The notes: generated from the letters alone by a model not told the origin. A stretch of 64,000 nucleotides of DNA from Candidatus Defluviibacillus avedoerensis (GCA_016703665.1 JADJBS010000020.1:186001-250000), one strand, 5' to 3'. Shown: positions 53,164-62,460, numbered from the stretch's first letter. A program made the numbers and translations.

Positions 53164-53761
53164 CCGTCAAGTCACCCAACTCATCAAGCCTGCCATTGAG
53201 CGAGTTGCAACAGCTTTGCTCGCGTTTGGGTTCAGAGCCAATCAGGTCACGTTGGCAGGGTTCGGACTGGGGGTGTTGGCCGCTGGCGCCATTGCTGGGC
53301 AGCATTACCTGGTCGGCGCCGCGCTGATTCTGCTGTCACGCCTGTGCGACGGGCTGGACGGCGCGCTGGCGCGTTTGACCACCCCCACAGACCAAGGTGG
53401 ATTCCTCGACATTGCGTTGGACTTCTTGTTTTATGCCCTGATTCCACTGGCCTTTGCGCTCGCCAACCCGCTAAATGCCTTGCCCGCTGCCGTGCTGCTG
53501 GCCGCCTTCATCGGTACGGGGTCAAGCTTTCTGGCGTTTGCGGTAATGGCCGCCAAGCGCGGTCTGGCCAACATGGCTTACCCCAACAAATCGTTCTACT
53601 TCCTGGGCGGTTTGACCGAGGCCACCGAAACACTTGCCTTCTTTGTGACCATGTGCCTGTGGCCACAGCAGTTCGCAGTACTGGCCTACTGCTTCGCAAG
53701 CCTTTGCGCCATCACCATCGTCACCCGCATTTGGTGGGGTTACCGGTCATTTGCTGATTGA
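53156..53761 (+). CDS. ynjF: YnjF-like CDP-alcohol phosphatidyltransferase
   Basis: A 201-residue membrane protein. The catalytic CDP-OH-P motif DGxxAR..8..G..x3D..x3D appears as RLCDGLDGALARLT with GGFLDIALD a few residues later. Six hydrophobic segments are visible. It starts eight bases before the ATPase gene ends, as the E. coli ynjF follows the ynjBCDE genes. The lipid headgroup acceptor is not known. Confidence 0.88.
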   Translation: MLDRQVTQLIKPAIERVATALLAFGFRANQVTLAGFGLGVLAAGAIAGQHYLVGAALILLSRLCDGLDGALARLTTPTDQGGFLDIALDFLFYALIPLAFALANPLNALPAAVLLAAFIGTGSSFLAFAVMAAKRGLANMAYPNKSFYFLGGLTEATETLAFFVTMCLWPQQFAVLAYCFASLCAITIVTRIWWGYRSFAD

Positions 53762-53771
53762 ACCAATAAAA

Positions 53772-53815
53772 CTACTGTTTTTATAGCATCTAACCCTTAT
53801 CTACCTTGCCAAAAG
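53772..53815 (+). repeat. Short dispersed AT-rich repeat, copy 3
   Basis: CTACTGTTTTTATAGCA followed by AACCCTTATC and TTGCC aligns with copy 2 at 20191-20250 (CTAC..ATAGCA..AACGCTTATC..TGCC). It lies at the end of ynjF and contains the last codons and stop of the DUF2889 gene on the other strand. Confidence 0.4.
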
Positions 53816-54386
53816 ACCTATTCCATCCAATAAATTGCGGCGCCACACGTGCCACCACTGGACCGTTGAAATCCCAAGTCATGCACTTGCCCATGTAAAA
53901 CGGTGGCTCGCCCTCTTCCAATCGGGGTTCACCCTTGGCTACACGCTGCACCTGCTGGTGGTGGGGAATGGTCTGAAACGCGGCCGTCGCAATGTTGAAC
54001 AGCAGTTCCCTCAGGTGGGTGCAGCCCCCTGTACCGCCTATCGTGCGCTCAATCGTCTGCCGCCAGCCTGGCCCCATGCGCTTGCCCACCATTTCTTGCA
54101 GGGATTTGTCGGCTACTTTGCACTCGCCAAACGGCGTGTGCTGCATGCTGGATTCAATCGCGTGAATGCGGAAGTGCTCATCCAGCGTTACACGCAGGAA
54201 CAGGTGATGAATCGGCGTACCCGCCGCCACTTCGCCCCGGTGGCTGGGATAGCTGTATTGCTTGGCATCATGCAGTTCGCCCTCCATGTCCCACAGGCCA
54301 TCAGGCCGGGCAAATCCCCTGAAGGTGATCGTGCGGGTATGCAGTGGGGTTCGATTGGGCAGGTCTGACAGCATGGTGGCAAGCAA
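53790..54386 (-). CDS. DUF2889-family protein
   Basis: A 198-residue cytosolic protein. The family pattern is complete: LHTRTITFRGFARPDGLWDM, EGELHDAK, HHLFLRVTLDEHFRIHAIE, MGPGWRQTIERTIGGTGGCTHLREL in parts, and AFQTIPHHQ. DUF2889 genes often stand near aromatic-compound or respiratory genes but have no assigned activity. The conserved His, Cys and Glu could bind a metal, which is speculation. Its last residues lie in a dispersed repeat. It is divergent from the DUF3047 gene. Confidence 0.85.
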   Translation of the reverse strand: MLATMLSDLPNRTPLHTRTITFRGFARPDGLWDMEGELHDAKQYSYPSHRGEVAAGTPIHHLFLRVTLDEHFRIHAIESSMQHTPFGECKVADKSLQEMVGKRMGPGWRQTIERTIGGTGGCTHLRELLFNIATAAFQTIPHHQQVQRVAKGEPRLEEGEPPFYMGKCMTWDFNGPVVARVAPQFIGWNRSFGKVDKG

Positions 54387-54424
54387 TGGATTCGGACCGG
54401 CGATTGTGCCCGTGCCGCCTCATA

Positions 54425-55198
54425 ATGCCTGTCACCCTTGATGCGACCGTGAACCAAGCACTTCCCACCACCCTGCTCGCCCTGGCTGTCGCTGGTGCGG
54501 CGCAATGCCTGGCTGGCCCGCCCTTGATCAGCGCCTTTGCCCCGTATTCATCCGAGGCGGCAGGCGGCGCGGCGGCAACTTGGCGGGCCGTGGGCTTGCC
54601 AGGAGGCAAAGTGCCACCTGCAGAACTGGAGGCCGTGGCGCTTGAGGGCAGCCAAGTCTTGCGCCTCAAAACCCACAAGTCCTATGGCACCTGGGCGCAC
54701 CCCGTATCACCCTGGCTCCCCGAGCCAGACACCACGCTGCAATGGCGATGGCGGGTGGATCAGGCCTTGACCAACGCAGATTTGCGGCACAAGCAGGGTG
54801 ATGACGCCGCCGTCAAGGTCTGCCTGATGTTTGACATGCCTCTACAGGCCGTGCCGTTTCTGGAGCGCAGCGTGCTTCGCATGGCACGCGCAGTGTCGGG
54901 TGAAGCACTGCCCGCCGCCACACTGTGCTACGTGTGGGACGCCACGCTGCCCACGGGCACGATACTGTCCAACGCTTATTCACGCCGCGTGCGCTTGATC
55001 GTGGCAGACGGGGCTGGCAGTCCACTGGGGCAATGGCGGACTCACGCGCCCAAGGTGCACGCAGATTTCTTGCGGGCTTTTGGGGATGAATCAGAGACTG
55101 TGCCACCGGTGACTGCCGTTGTGGTCGGGGCAGATGCCGACAACACCGGGGGCAGCAGCCTAGCCTATGTGGCTGACCTGCGCTGGGGGCAACAGTAA
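54425..55198 (+). CDS. DUF3047-family exported protein
   Basis: The start at 54425 (MPVTLDATVNQALPTTLLAL) gives a signal-like hydrophobic stretch ending near AQCLAG; the frame extends 27 codons upstream over the divergent promoter, which is unlikely. The 257-residue protein shows the DUF3047 pattern: LQWRWRVDQALTNADLRHKQ, GDDAAVKVCLMFDMP, LCYVWDATLPTGTILSNAYS and VVVGADADNTGGSSLAYVAD. Function unknown; the domain resembles carbohydrate-binding folds. It ends 25 bases from a convergent gene. Confidence 0.83.
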   Translation: MPVTLDATVNQALPTTLLALAVAGAAQCLAGPPLISAFAPYSSEAAGGAAATWRAVGLPGGKVPPAELEAVALEGSQVLRLKTHKSYGTWAHPVSPWLPEPDTTLQWRWRVDQALTNADLRHKQGDDAAVKVCLMFDMPLQAVPFLERSVLRMARAVSGEALPAATLCYVWDATLPTGTILSNAYSRRVRLIVADGAGSPLGQWRTHAPKVHADFLRAFGDESETVPPVTAVVVGADADNTGGSSLAYVADLRWGQQ

Positions 55199-55223
55199 CA
55201 AGTCTCAGTGGTACCGATCTGGG

Positions 55224-57254
55224 CTAATCAAACTTGAGCCGTCGGTCCTCGGCCACCATCTTTTCAAACTCAGCCACTGGCACCGGCGGGCTGAACAGGT
55301 AGCCTTGCAACTGGTCGCACCCCAGGCCTTTCAGGAACACCATCTGTTCGACGGTTTCAATGCCTTCGGCCACGATCTCCTGGCGCAATTGCCGTCCCAT
55401 GGTGACAATGGCCTGGGCAATGGCGCAATCGTTTTCATCACCGGGCACACCAATCACGAACGAGCGGTCGATCTTCAGAGTGGTGATCGGGAACTTCTTC
55501 AAGTAAGCAAGGCTGCTGTAGCCGGTGCCAAAGTCATCCATGGCCAATGCAAGCCCCATGGCAACCAACTCGTTCATGATCGGCGTCACTTTGTCTGCAC
55601 CGCGCACCAGCAGGCTTTCGGTGATCTCCAGCTTCAGCTTATTGGCAGGTACCTGGTGGCGCTCCAACGTCGCGACCATGCGCGTGGGCAGGAGTTTGTC
55701 AAACTGACGGGCTGACAAATTCACTGCCACCGGTGGCATGTTCAGCCCTGCATCTGCCCAAACCTTGATCTGGCGGCAGGCCTCCTCCAGCACCCAGTTG
55801 CCAATCTCCAGGATCAGCCCGGTTTCTTCAGCCACCGGAATAAACTTGCCCGGTGACACCATGCCGTTTTGCGGGTGCTTCCAGCGAACCAGGGCCTCGG
55901 CGCCAATGATCTTGCCTGTGCGCAAGCTCACCTTGGGCTGGTAAAACAGCAGCAGTTCTGGCACCGTCAATGCGTGGCGCAACTCACCCTCCAACTGCCA
56001 GCGCTCTTTGGCACGCTGGTTCATCTCGGGGCTGAAAAAGAGGTAGCCAGGTTCCACGTCGGGCTGGACCCTTTTCACCGCCACATCGGAATATTGCAAA
56101 AGTGCTGCCGTGTCCTGCCCATCCTCCGGAAACACCGAGATGCCAATTCGCGCCCCCACATGCACCACATGGGAGGCAATCAAGAAGGGCTCAGCCAACG
56201 CAGCCAGCAACTTTTGAGCGACCAGCCCGCTGTGCTCGCGCTTTTGAATGCTGAACAGCGCGGCGACAAACTCATCCCCTCCGCTGCGGGCCAGCACATC
56301 TTCGTCACGCAGCAAGCTGCGGAATCTTTGTGACACCTGGCGCAGCAACTCATCCCCCACCTCGTGACCCAGTGTGTCATTGATGGAGTTGAATCGCTTC
56401 AAGTTGATGGTCATCACCGCGCTGTAAGCGCTGTTGCGCTTGGCGGATGCAAGCCCCTGGTCAACCAACTGGTGAAAGAGATTGCGGTTGGGCAGCCCAG
56501 TCAGGTTGTCGTAGTTCACCAGACGTTGCATGCGGTTTTCGGTAGCCCGCAATACGCTGATGTCCGAGAAGATCGAAAAAGCGTTGGTCACCTCGCCCGC
56601 CTGGTTGCGCACCACGCTGATGGAGACCGATTGCGGGAACAACTCACCACTCTTTCGCTTGCCGACGATCTCGCCATGCCAGGGGCCAGAACCCGCAATG
56701 GCGGCCCGCACCTGAGTCCTGAAATCGGCGTCGTGCACACCCGAACCCAACAGGTCGATCGTCTCGCCAATGGCTTCGTTGGGTGAATAGCCCGTGATCT
56801 GCGAGAAGGCTGCGTTCACAGACACAATCCGCTCGTCAGCATCAGTGATCAAAATGCCTTGGTCGCTGTTTTCAATGATGCTGGCATGCAGTTGAAGCTG
56901 GTCGCTGGGTGACAGGCTTTCAAACACATCTGACAGGCGCGCCACCATGCCCACTTGGGTGCCGTCCACATCGTGTTGCAGGTCCAGCGTCAGGGTCGCC
57001 CAGAAGACCTGACCAGACTTCTTGCGCCTGCGGACTTTCACGGTGGAGCCACCTTGCCCAAGAAACAACTCAGGCATATCGCCTTCGCCCTCTCCAGGTT
57101 CGTCCGCATACAAGAACAACACATGCTGGCCAACGGCCTCGGCACGGGTATAGCCAAACAGGTTTTCAGCGCCAGCGCTCCAGTCGGTGACGTAGCCAGT
57201 CATGTCCAGCGAGATGACTGTTTCTCGCAAGTCTGGTGATCGCGTGTCAGTCAT
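55224..57254 (-). CDS. PAS-PAS-GGDEF-EAL cytosolic signalling protein
   Basis: The start at 57254 (MTDTRSPDLRETVISLDM) overlaps the HDOD gene by eight bases and begins a PAS domain at once. The 676-residue protein has PAS (about 10-125, ENLFGYTRAEAVGQHV), PAS (about 145-260, FSQITGYSPNEAIGET), GGDEF (about 270-425, intact ARSGGDEFVAALF) and EAL (about 440-685, intact GAEALVRWKHP and DDFGTGYSSLAYLKKF). No membrane segment. Likely coupled to the HDOD protein in translation and perhaps function. Confidence 0.92.
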   Translation of the reverse strand: MTDTRSPDLRETVISLDMTGYVTDWSAGAENLFGYTRAEAVGQHVLFLYADEPGEGEGDMPELFLGQGGSTVKVRRRKKSGQVFWATLTLDLQHDVDGTQVGMVARLSDVFESLSPSDQLQLHASIIENSDQGILITDADERIVSVNAAFSQITGYSPNEAIGETIDLLGSGVHDADFRTQVRAAIAGSGPWHGEIVGKRKSGELFPQSVSISVVRNQAGEVTNAFSIFSDISVLRATENRMQRLVNYDNLTGLPNRNLFHQLVDQGLASAKRNSAYSAVMTINLKRFNSINDTLGHEVGDELLRQVSQRFRSLLRDEDVLARSGGDEFVAALFSIQKREHSGLVAQKLLAALAEPFLIASHVVHVGARIGISVFPEDGQDTAALLQYSDVAVKRVQPDVEPGYLFFSPEMNQRAKERWQLEGELRHALTVPELLLFYQPKVSLRTGKIIGAEALVRWKHPQNGMVSPGKFIPVAEETGLILEIGNWVLEEACRQIKVWADAGLNMPPVAVNLSARQFDKLLPTRMVATLERHQVPANKLKLEITESLLVRGADKVTPIMNELVAMGLALAMDDFGTGYSSLAYLKKFPITTLKIDRSFVIGVPGDENDCAIAQAIVTMGRQLRQEIVAEGIETVEQMVFLKGLGCDQLQGYLFSPPVPVAEFEKMVAEDRRLKFD

Positions 57255-58230
57255 CGGATCCTTCCTGGCGCATCCCAAGCATCCATTGAACCGATTCCAG
57301 CAAAAGCCGGTTGAAAACGTCCGCATTCATTCCTACCGCCTCTAGCCATGCGCTCACAGCGGTTGAATCCATCCGCTCAGTGCATTCCAGCAGATGCAAC
57401 ATCTGGCCGATGGGGCCTTGATGCGTCAAAACGGCGGCTTGCAAGGCCTCATCGAGTTGCAGGGGCTTGAAGACCTCCTCCAGCGGCTGCCCGAAAAGCA
57501 CACCCAGCATGGAGAACATGCCCGCCATGAACGCCAGTTCTTGCTGGGCTTTGTCACCACCGGTTTCTTGTGTGAGCAGCTCCATCATGCGGGCGCGAAC
57601 CACCACTTGCCCCAGCAACATGGGCGCACGGGGATCATCTGCGCCAGAGGCAAACAGAATCAGGTTCAACCATCGCTTGAGCTGCTGGCGCCCCAACATC
57701 ATGATGGCCTGTGAAAAGCTGGATATGCGCCTTCTGGCACCGAAAGCCAGTGAGTTCACCAGCCTCAACAGGTGATACGAAAGCGTGGGGTCCTGGCGGA
57801 ACACATCTTCAATCTCGCGGGTATCCGCATCCACACTGACCAGTTGAACCAGCTTCAGCGCCATCACACGCGAGGCTGCCTGTGCAGCTTTTGCTTTCAC
57901 TGGGGGGGCCAGGAACCAGTTGCCATCAATCCACTGATTCACTGCGCTTGGCGAGGGCGTGGCATCGTCACAGCGACAGACCGCATCGTCAGACATTGGT
58001 GTCAGGCCGAGTTGCACGGCCATCTCAAGCAACTCAGGCGGCACATGGCTCGCATCTCTGGCAGAAATCAGACAGGTGCTTTGTGCGGCCAGCACTTTAA
58101 ACTTCTCTGACGACACCAGGGAGCGAAAGGACGCCTCGCTACCGGGTTCAATCACCCATTGCACGCCAAGCGGCTGCAGGGCTCGATCTGCCAGCAAATG
58201 AACAAAAATCAATCCAGACGGCGACCCCAT
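57247..58230 (-). CDS. HDOD-domain protein with degenerate EAL-like N-terminus
   Basis: A 327-residue signalling protein. An N-terminal part (about 1-95) resembles the start of YuxH-type proteins. The HDOD domain follows from about 110 (ALKLVQLVSVDADTREIEDVF, DPTLSYHLLRLVNSLAFG, SSFSQAIMMLGRQQLKRW). HDOD lacks the HD metal pair and acts as a protein scaffold. The stop lies inside the start of the PAS-GGDEF-EAL gene. The 257 bases upstream (58231-58487) hold no gene I can support. Confidence 0.85.
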   Translation of the reverse strand: MGSPSGLIFVHLLADRALQPLGVQWVIEPGSEASFRSLVSSEKFKVLAAQSTCLISARDASHVPPELLEMAVQLGLTPMSDDAVCRCDDATPSPSAVNQWIDGNWFLAPPVKAKAAQAASRVMALKLVQLVSVDADTREIEDVFRQDPTLSYHLLRLVNSLAFGARRRISSFSQAIMMLGRQQLKRWLNLILFASGADDPRAPMLLGQVVVRARMMELLTQETGGDKAQQELAFMAGMFSMLGVLFGQPLEEVFKPLQLDEALQAAVLTHQGPIGQMLHLLECTERMDSTAVSAWLEAVGMNADVFNRLLLESVQWMLGMRQEGSDD

Positions 58231-58487
58231 ACCAGGCCCTTAGAACAAGCTGTTTAACCGTGTGATCCTAGCCCGGAACGCCAAGGCATGTAGGGCAGTG
58301 CCAGAATGGACCACTAAGGTATGTGTGTATTGCATCAAGTGCTCGGCCAATACCCCTGCCGACTTTCTGCCATCCACCGCCAAGAAGACGTTACCCGTCC
58401 CACGCCCGCCGATCAGAAACCGGATGGGTCAAAGGATTGGCAGACAAAACGTGCCTGGGAAGGCTTGATTGACTGAGACAGCCGTGG

Positions 58488-59165
58488 TCAAGGTACGGTG
58501 ACCCGCACCTGGAGGGTGCGACGAACCTCTGTACCAGTCTCACTGCCATAGCTGCCCTTTTGGGCAACGGCCCCCCCCGAGGAGGCAATGATGACCCAAA
58601 TGCCCATAGGCGCAGTCACGGTGGTGGCCAGCTGGCTTTGGTTTTGCTGGGGCAGGCCTGAAGCCGCCTGATCGCCAAGCGCACTCGTCTGCACTTCGAC
58701 CTCCAGGGCCACGTCACCCTTGCCCGACCAGCGCGGGGTTACGTTGATCGATTGGCCAGCATTCATCCAAGTCATGCCCTGGCTGATACTGCCGCCGCTG
58801 CTGCGCAGGTTGACGCCAGGTGCGGTCGCCCCCACGTTTTGTGCAGACACCGCCTGCACCCATTGCACCGGCATCGACTGCCCCATGCGCAAGCTGGCCT
58901 TTTCCCCGTTGCGCACGCGCACCCCCTGCGCAGGAAATGGGGCCGTCTGGGGCTGCGTCCCCACGGTGTAGCCACTTGAAGGGCCGTCATCCACCTGCCG
59001 CAATTCGACAGTCAGGTCTCGCTTAGGAAATTCAGGTTTCGCAGGTTCTACCTTGGGTTTGTCTTTGGCAGACACGGGCAAGAGCCCCCCAGCAAACACG
59101 ACCATCGCCAGGCACGCCAAGGCACGCTGAACCGTTGAACGCCTGACATTGTTTCGCTTGCTCAT
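58488..59165 (-). CDS. Exported protein of unknown function
   Basis: The start at 59165 (MSKRNNVRRSTVQRALACLA) gives a signal peptide cleaved near VSA-KDKPK and has a CAGGAGTCC ribosome site just before it. The 225-residue product is rich in Gly, Ser, Gln and Val, with VELRQVDDGPSSGYTVGTQP, VRVRNGEKASLRMGQSMPVQ and a C-terminal RRTLQVRVTVP, all predicted beta strands. I recognise no domain name with certainty. It may be a periplasmic or secreted beta-rich protein. It is divergent from boxB. Confidence 0.7.
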   Translation of the reverse strand: MSKRNNVRRSTVQRALACLAMVVFAGGLLPVSAKDKPKVEPAKPEFPKRDLTVELRQVDDGPSSGYTVGTQPQTAPFPAQGVRVRNGEKASLRMGQSMPVQWVQAVSAQNVGATAPGVNLRSSGGSISQGMTWMNAGQSINVTPRWSGKGDVALEVEVQTSALGDQAASGLPQQNQSQLATTVTAPMGIWVIIASSGGAVAQKGSYGSETGTEVRRTLQVRVTVP

Positions 59166-59330
59166 GGTGGACTCCTGGTGGTATGGACGCAATGGCAAAG
59201 CGACCTAATGTCCATTCTTGCTGAAGTTTCCTGCCCCTGCATCTAGCAGGCCTAATTTGATTGGGTAACGGGCTCCAAAAACCTCGACCTTGCTGCGAGT
59301 TTGATCCAGGTCAAAGTGACTTGATTGAAA

Positions 59331-59366
59331 ATGCATAAAAATGCATGTCACACATTTAATATGCAT
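59331..59366. promoter_or_regulatory. Three phased ATGCAT palindromes before boxB, candidate BoxR/BzdR-type operator
   Basis: ATGCAT occurs at 59331-59336, 59341-59346 and 59361-59366, spaced 10 and 20 bases apart, so all lie on one face of the helix. Regulators of the BzdR/BoxR type, which respond to benzoyl-CoA, bind TGCA repeats within longer palindromes in benzoate-degrading bacteria. The block lies 43 bases before the boxB start. Confidence 0.6.
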
Positions 59367-59408
59367 TTTACTGCTTTTCATTTTTTACCTAACCTTTCAG
59401 GAGACCCC

Positions 59409-60891
59409 ATGAGCGAAGAAAACAGCGAAGCCATCCGCAGCGATGCTTTTGTCGAAGTGAGCTATGCGGACAGCATCCCCAACAACGTGAACCTGTCGTC
59501 AGACAAACAGTTGCTGCGCGCACTTGACGAATGGCATCCCAACTACTTGGAGTGGTGGAAAGACATGGGCCCCGAGGGCTTTCAGAACGCTGACGTATAC
59601 CTTCGCACAGCCGTGGGCGTGGACCCGAGCGGCTGGGCCAAGTTTGGTCACGTCAAGATGCCCGATTACCGCTGGGGCATTTTGCTGGCGCCCAAGGAAG
59701 AAGGCCGCACCATTCCCTGTGGCCGTCACAAGGGCGAGCCCGCTTGGCAAGAGGTGCCCGGTGAATACCGCTCATTGCTGCGCCGCCTGATCGTGGTGCA
59801 GGGCGACACCGAGCCTGCATCGGTCGAGCAGCAACGCTTTCTGGGCGCCACCGCCCCCAGCCTGTATGACATGCGCAACCTGTTCCAGGTGAACGTGGAA
59901 GAAGGCCGCCACCTGTGGGCCATGGTGTACCTGCTGGTCAAACATTTTGGCCGCGACGGTCGCGAAGAAGCCCAGGCCCTGCTGGAGCGCCGCAGCGGCC
60001 AGGTGGACAACCCGCGCATTCTGGGCGCCTTCAACGAGCGCACGCCCGACTGGCTGAGCTTCTTCATGTTCACCTACTTCACCGACCGCGACGGCAAGAT
60101 GCAACTTGCCGCCCTGGCGCAGTCGGGTTTTGACCCCCTTGAGCCGCAGTTGCCGCTTCATGTTGACCGAAGAAGCGCACCACCTGTTTGTTGGCGAGAC
60201 CGGTGTGGGCCGCACGATCGAAGCCACCTGCAATGCGATGAAGGCCGCTGGCATCAGTGATCCGTTTGACAAAGCCGCCATCCGCAAGCTGGGTGTGGTG
60301 GATTTGCCCACATTGCAAAAGAAAGCCAACTTCCACATGTCCGTCACGCGCGACCTGTTTGGCTCGGAGATCTCCAGCAATGCGGCGGAAGCTTTCAGCT
60401 CTGGGCTCAAAGGCCGTTTCAATGAAACTGCCCTTACCGATGACCACCAGTTGGAGAACAGCACCTACCCTGTTTTGCGCGTGATCGATGGCCAATTTGT
60501 GACCGAAGACGTACCCGCCCTGCGCGCCATCAACAGCCGCCTGCTGGACGACTACATTGCCGACTGCCAGGGCGGCATTGACCGCTGGAACAAGGTGATT
60601 GAGAAATCAGGCATCAACTTCAAGTTCACCCAGCCGCACAAAGGCTTTAACCGCAAAATCGGTGAGTTCAACAAGGTGAACATTAACCCTGCCGGCGAGC
60701 TGATTTCAGCCGATGCCTGGGCTGCTGGCAAAGACGACTGGCTGGTCAATGCAGACGATTACGAGCACATCAATTCGTTGATGAAAGCCAGCTTCGAGCC
60801 GGGCAAATATGCCAGCTGGATTGCGCCACCGCGCGTGGGCATCAACAACCAGCCACAGGACTTTGAGTACGTCAAAATTGAGCATTCTTAA
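59409..60891 (+). pseudogene. boxB: Benzoyl-CoA 2,3-epoxidase subunit B, one-base frameshift
   Basis: BoxB is the di-iron oxygenase component that epoxidises benzoyl-CoA in aerobic benzoate breakdown. The start ATG at 59409 follows AGGAG. The first part includes IPNNVNL, WWKDMGPEGFQ and the iron motif VNVEEGRHLWAM. The second part is in another frame and holds the other iron motif FMLTEEAHHLFVGETGVGRT. Removing one C from the CCCCC at 60134-60138 joins them as GFDPLSRSCRF and gives exactly 494 codons. boxA and boxC are not in the window. The end overlaps the convergent quinone-reductase-like gene by four bases (TTAA). Real lesion or homopolymer error. Confidence 0.88.
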
Positions 60892-61880
60892 GGCTTTAAC
60901 ACCAGCTTGCCCAGGGCCTGACCGGAATCCAGCAGCTCATGCATGGCCTGCACATCTGCCAAGGGCATGGCCGTGACCGGTGGCACGCTGACATGGCCTT
61001 GCGCCACCAGCTGGATTGCGCTCTCCATCAAGCCCCGGCGCTGTCCGCGATCTTGGTCGAAGGTATGGATCGAGAAGGCGCGCACGGCCAAGCTACGGCT
61101 CAGCAAGTGGCGAAGCTCGGCAAACACATCGCTCGCAGGCGGACCTGTGATGATGTTGTAGGAGACCGCCGTGCCCAGAGGCGCCAGGCTGCGGATACAG
61201 GCCAGCAGCATGGCGCCCCCCAGGTGGTCAAACGCCATGTCAACACCGCGCCCTGCGGTGTGCGCCATCACCGCCGCAGGCAGGGCTGCCGCGTCGGGTT
61301 CAAACACGTGATGGACGCCGTTCGCCAGGGCGAAGTCGCGCTTCTCGGGTGTGGATGCGGTGCCCAACACCGTCATGCCATGGTGCCGGGCCAGTTGCGT
61401 CAAGGCGCCTGCCACACCGCCCGCGGCACCAGGCACCAGGATGCTTTTAACAGGCAGACCGCCATTGCAGCCTAGCAGCAGGGCCTGGGCCAATTGCACA
61501 TTGCCCAGGCTCACAGCCGCTTCAAAGCTGATGCTGTCGGGCAAGGCGAAAGGCGCTTCCTCAGGCACGCAAATGGCCTCAGCGTAACAGCCGCCTCGAT
61601 CCGGCAACTCACGCGAACTGATGAAGACGCGTTGCCCCAAGGACCATTTCGTCACACCGTCGCCCAGCGCATCGATGACGCCAGCCAACTCGTTACCTGG
61701 CACGGCAGGCAGCGGCGGCATCCACTTGTAGGTGCCTTTGCGGATCAAACGGTCAGGCCCACCTACCCCAATGGCGTGGGCTTGGACACGAACCTGCCCT
61801 GGCCCGGGTTCTGGCGTCGGCACATCGACGATGCGCAGCGCATCCGGGCCGCCTGGGGTGTGAATCTGTACGACCCGCAT
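60888..61880 (-). CDS. Zinc-independent quinone oxidoreductase-like MDR protein
   Basis: A 330-residue medium-chain reductase. The N-terminal GroES-like domain (VQAHAIGVGGPDRLIRKGTY, PAVPGNELAGVIDALG) lacks the zinc cysteines of alcohol dehydrogenases. The Rossmann part has VPGAAGGVAGALTQLARHHG as NADPH loop and DMAFDHLGG. It probably reduces quinones or enoyl groups. It is the last gene of a minus-strand operon, one base after the DUF1185 gene. Confidence 0.87.
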   Translation of the reverse strand: MRVVQIHTPGGPDALRIVDVPTPEPGPGQVRVQAHAIGVGGPDRLIRKGTYKWMPPLPAVPGNELAGVIDALGDGVTKWSLGQRVFISSRELPDRGGCYAEAICVPEEAPFALPDSISFEAAVSLGNVQLAQALLLGCNGGLPVKSILVPGAAGGVAGALTQLARHHGMTVLGTASTPEKRDFALANGVHHVFEPDAAALPAAVMAHTAGRGVDMAFDHLGGAMLLACIRSLAPLGTAVSYNIITGPPASDVFAELRHLLSRSLAVRAFSIHTFDQDRGQRRGLMESAIQLVAQGHVSVPPVTAMPLADVQAMHELLDSGQALGKLVLKP

Positions 61881-61881
61881 G

Positions 61882-62460
61882 TCAGCGTTGACCGTCGTGC
61901 ACGCTGATGTTCTCTTGGGTCAACCCTCCCAAGCGCGAATGGATGCGACCACCCGTGCCCATCACCAAGGCATACAGGATTTCTTTGGGGCGGGGCGCGT
62001 CCTGGATGCCGATCTCCACGCTGTTGTAATGGCTGCGCACATAACAGGCATGGATGTTGTGCAAGGGCACCATCAAGCGGTAGCCGGTCGCTGCCACGGC
62101 CTTGGCCGCAGGCACGATGGCCTTGGGCTCACCCAGCACCGCACGCATGGCCCAACCGCCCGCTTCGTGCCAGACGGCAGCGTGCTCCAGCTCGCCATCT
62201 ACACCAACGATGGCGGCCTTGCTGTAGACCTCCACGTTGTCTTTGCCCAGCGTTTCCACTAACTCGGTGGCCAGCAGGGTTCCTAGCGAGCGCAGTTCTG
62301 CCATGAAGGGCAGCAAATCTGGCTCGTAACGGCCAGCGTAAGGGTTGCGCACCACCGCGCAGGCGGCGGCAATGCGCAAGGGCGTGGCGGGCGCCGGGCC
62401 ACCTTCGTGGTAAATCGTTTCAATGGTCAAGCTGCGCTTGCGGATTTCGATCAGGGACAT
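61882..62460 (-). CDS. DUF1185 (amino acid synthesis) family protein
   Basis: A 192-residue protein with the family sequences IRKRSLTIETIYHEGG, AACAVVRNPYAGRYEPDL, ATELVETLG, YSKAAIVGVDGELEHAAVWH and HNIHACYVRSHYNSVEIGIQ. DUF1185 members are common in Bug/TTT-type catabolic clusters of Burkholderiales but have no proven reaction. It lies 27 bases after the binding-protein gene and directly before the reductase gene. Confidence 0.85.
   Translation of the reverse strand: MSLIEIRKRSLTIETIYHEGGPAPATPLRIAAACAVVRNPYAGRYEPDLLPFMAELRSLGTLLATELVETLGKDNVEVYSKAAIVGVDGELEHAAVWHEAGGWAMRAVLGEPKAIVPAAKAVAATGYRLMVPLHNIHACYVRSHYNSVEIGIQDAPRPKEILYALVMGTGGRIHSRLGGLTQENISVHDGQR

Noticed and set aside
58262..58468. 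68-codon plus-strand frame in the gap before the exported protein gene
   Set aside because: No ribosome site, odd composition and no family; likely chance.
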